Assembly: GCF_021018895.1 (NCBI RefSeq)
Contig: NC_079365.1
Span: forward strand, 20,510,001 to 20,574,000
Reading direction: 5' to 3'
DNA: 64,000 nt
DNA from: Seriola aureovittata
Taxonomy: Eukaryota > Chordata > Actinopteri > Carangiformes > Carangidae
A program made the position numbers and the translations under genes. Numbering within the stretch: the first letter of the stretch is position 1; each line of letters opens with the position of its first letter. The notes beneath the pieces are model-generated. The model was not told the DNA's origin, did no database searches, and worked only from the letters and a program-made list of their open reading frames with translations. Shown piece after piece: positions 60,876 through 64,000 of this stretch.

Positions 60876-62867
60876 GTAAGAGCTGCACAAAGATTGTATT
60901 TTAGTTTATCTAGTAAAATTGTGCATTGTGCATGTAGTGCAACTGCTTCTGCAATGCATGCACACATTTAAATGAATTACATTTGCAGGGATACTTGATA
61001 TTTGCAGCATACAGTTGTAGTTGCACTGGAGTATTGCAGCATGCTATAACACATTCAGTTTCATAGTATCTCCACCATGCAGTTGAATTGGTAATCGTAA
61101 TATTATGCCAACAATTTGTTCAATCAATGCATTTGTTAATATTAACAGAATACATGCAGCTGTAAATGCAGATATTTTGCATACCTAAATACTCAAGCAT
61201 ATTCTGTAGATAAATTGCATTTGTGTGTTTAAGGCTCAGGATACTTACAGACAAAATAAATGAAATGGAGGTATTCAACAAGTAATAAATATATTTGAAG
61301 AGTTGTGACCAACGTAATCAAATGTATACTGCAAACTGTATATTTGTTTGACAAATGACGAATGCAATCAATCAATAACTGTGTTTTAACATTAATTAGT
61401 TCTGTGATATGTATTTGAAATATATACAAAACCTAAAAGATAACATTAATGATAATTTTTTTTTTATTTCCCCAAATAAACCCAATTTATTATCACAAAT
61501 ATTCTTTTGCCTTTGATTTAGTATAATAAATTTTATTGTAATAGTAGACACATATACTGTGTTTAATGGCCTGGGTTGTCATTGTCATGTTTCTCTAGGT
61601 TGTCTCTCTCTTCTATCTTTGTGATGGTGGAATATTTAATTCACTAATAATGAATAGAAAATAATAACTGAGGAAGACTCTCTAGTGTGTGTTACAAACG
61701 GAATGGCTGGCTCACTAGCCAGTCTCGAGTCATTGTAATCCACAGTACTGTTTTGAATGGATTATATACACCAGACTGTAAGACAATTTATACGAGAGCC
61801 AGGCTAAGTCAAGGCATTTTACTATTTGCATTTTTTTCTTTTTAATTATTTAATTACAATAATATAATAATAGTATAATGAACAATAAAAACCAACAGTT
61901 TTCTGATATGGATATTCGTTTAAAACAGTCACTTTGTTTCACCCACAATTTCCCTATATAATCAAATTTTTAATTATGTATTTTCATTGCAAGTTTAAGC
62001 AATGTTGCAAAAGAAAATGTAACATTTTCTAATGGAATATTATAGTTAATTAAGGGTTCAAAGTACTACATATTTATATGATTGTATGGTATTAGTATAT
62101 AGTCCTTTCCCTGTGTGATTTGTATCCATTCATATATTGTTGTGTGTATGCCATATCTTTCTGTCTTTTTAGATATTATGTCAATAATTGTTTAAATTAA
62201 AATGCATCTCTCGGAATGTATGCGGATATGAGTGCATATTTTTTTCATGCCTTAATACTTCAGGATATTCTAAATCAAATATGATGTGTACTCAATGCTC
62301 AAGACAGCTACAAGCACGTCAAGTAAATGCTATAGATGTATCCAACTTGCAATAAATACATTTGATCACACTGTATTTTTTTGCCAGTGCAACTGATTAT
62401 GTAAATGTTTCATTTTGCCTCTTCATGCATGTAATTTAAAAAGTGCTTTCTTTTTTTATTTGAGTCACAGTCACCAGAGGGCAGCATAGTACAAGCCTGA
62501 TAAGAAGGCAACCCAAAATGCCATGAAAACAATTCTGTCCTTTATACAGTATACACCATTGTAGAACCGTGTATATACAGAGAATGTTATTTTTTCGGGT
62601 AACATATTCAGTATATTCTATCTAAAAATTGTTTATAGAGGTATATGCATGCAGTTATAGATACATGGGATCTAATGAGGCACACTGAAGCGTTCAGTTT
62701 ATGGTTTTGTATGTTTTTTTTCAATTAATAGAAAAACATTTAATGTATACACACACTTTGGATATCCATTATTGTAAAGTTTAATGTCAAAATGTTTGTA
62801 TCTTTTGCACACATATTAATATCTGTTGTCCTACATGTTTGTTTTCTTTGTCATGTGTTCATTGCAG
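60876..62867 (+). other. Predicted intron, AT-rich
   Basis: It is bounded by the donor at 60876 and the acceptor at 62867. It is AT-rich with many recurring TGCA/TTGCAT words and contains a CTCF-like motif at 62471. Confidence 0.4.
62471..62484 (+). promoter_or_regulatory. CTCF-like motif
   Basis: TCACCAGAGGGCAG matches the CTCF core CCASYAGRKGGCRS at 13 of 14 positions. Confidence 0.5.
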
Positions 62868-62961
62868 ACCCAAAACTTCCAGCAGTTGGATTCCACATCA
62901 TCTGAGAAAATACTTTTTTATATATCAGAGAGACATATATAATTTCTTTGTCCTGGATTAG
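62868..62961 (+). other. Predicted second non-coding exon of the plus-strand gene
   Basis: The 94 nt segment lies between a good acceptor (GTTTTCTTTGTCATGTGTTCATTGCAG) and donor (TTAG|GTATGT). It has no ATG, so any start codon must lie further right, beyond the window. Confidence 0.4.
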
Positions 62962-64000
62962 GTATGTATGCAATAAAATGCAATTTACAACTGCACATAT
63001 GGTTGACAGAATGTCAATCCTGTACATATGGCAAACTGTATATTTCCCTAAAGCAGACCTACTTTGTAAAAATGTTGCAGTAAATACATTATATTTTATT
63101 TTTACATCTATACCATCTGGTTTAAGACAAAACGTATATGAATAGTTCCATCATGTACTTTCTCTCAGTTTAAATTCAAATTGAATGGGAGTGGTTTACC
63201 TTTTCCTCCTTTGCCCTATGTCCTATATTGTGTCTATACAGTTGAAAATTAAAAAAAAATATCTATTCCAAGCAGTAGCAAAAATGTAGAACTTCATATT
63301 ACATAATATGACTTTTACCTTCATTTTTTTAAACCAGAATCTGAGAGAAAAGTTGCTATAAATCTTGATTACAATAATCATTCATATTAATTGGGCCACA
63401 CTAAAGAGATGTTCATTGCTGTATTTAACTGAGACATTTACTTTTTTAATCTTGACTAGCATACACTCAAAACTACATCTGCAAGCTGTCACATGAGACG
63501 GTGGCATACAATAACCTGATTGGATGGATTGTGTTTAGTCTTCCTTAACAGAATTAGGTCCACACAGGAAATTGTGTGTGGTAAGACCTGAGTGGGGGTT
63601 GAGGTGGAACAGCAAGGACTCTGACATTAATTCCCTGAGCTGTACTGATGCAAGCTCCTGCTGGATCATGAACTATTTAAATCCAGCAGCCCCTGTCCTC
63701 ACTGAAACGCTTCCTCACAACCTGCCTGTTTTTTCGAACATACTGATCTTTAAAAAAGGGTTCAATGAAAGGAGTCGCAAATCTTAAGGTCAAGGTCAGG
63801 GACTATTTGAAGAGTTTATGTACAGTTTTCTTTTTTCAGATCTGAGTAGAACAGTTTTTATAGCCACTATTTGGAGTGAGTTTCAAAAAATCTGACTTTA
63901 CCCCCTTAAATGTTACAGCCAAAAATTACATCATGGCTGACAACTTTCTAATCCCCTTCCCACCCACAGATCTGGTCCAGCAACACTGAAATAAATGGTC
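62962..64000 (+). other. Right-edge flank or intron
   Basis: No coding exon is recognised. A second TATA-like box, CTATTTAAAT (63673-63682), lies about 25-30 bases before CCCCTGTCCTCACTG, so another promoter is possible. Confidence 0.4.

Overview
This looks like a vertebrate nuclear genome, almost certainly a ray-finned (teleost) fish. The evidence is a split multi-exon GLI zinc-finger gene with fish-type features, long introns, dense (CA)n/(GT)n microsatellites, and non-autonomous DNA transposons of kinds common in teleosts. There is no bacterial, organellar or viral gene content. Most long open frames are chance readings of introns or simple repeats.

Layout. (1) Positions 78-138, minus strand: first coding exon of a ZEB-family (zeb1/zeb2-like) repressor gene, recognised by the KRRKQANPRRN start motif. 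It lies in a CpG-rich promoter-like stretch (about 1-300) and runs off the left edge. (2) 301-5960: non-coding spacer with long microsatellites and a 278 bp hAT-type element with its target-site duplication. (3) 5960-18213, minus strand: gli1, the Hedgehog-pathway transcription factor. Twelve exons join without a frame break to give 1488 codons after the conserved MPVDMQ start at 18172. They are followed by a 3' UTR of about 2.3 kb ending at a plausible poly(A) site. (4) 18214-56025: probably the gli1 5' introns. At 25871-25979 a short exon-like segment has good splice sites and an upstream in-frame stop. It adds 37 in-frame residues if spliced to the 18213 acceptor, so the true start may be 25940. 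A splice donor at 56026, in a segment with a near-consensus GLI site just upstream, is a candidate non-coding first exon. A CpG-dense patch at 27770-27930 is a rival promoter. (5) 60660-64000, plus strand: a CCAAT plus TATA promoter, followed by a spliced pair of apparently non-coding exons (about 60748-60875 and 62868-62961). This suggests the 5' end of a divergent gene that I cannot name.

Biology. gli1 is both an effector and a transcriptional target of Hedgehog signalling, so GLI-like sites near its possible promoter are the most interesting regulatory hints. Three CTCF-like motifs, all in the same orientation (16418, 39405, 62471), could organise the locus. No new biological system is evident. 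The strongest leads are the extra in-frame N-terminal exon, the ZEB gene next to gli1, and the unresolved gli1 promoter.
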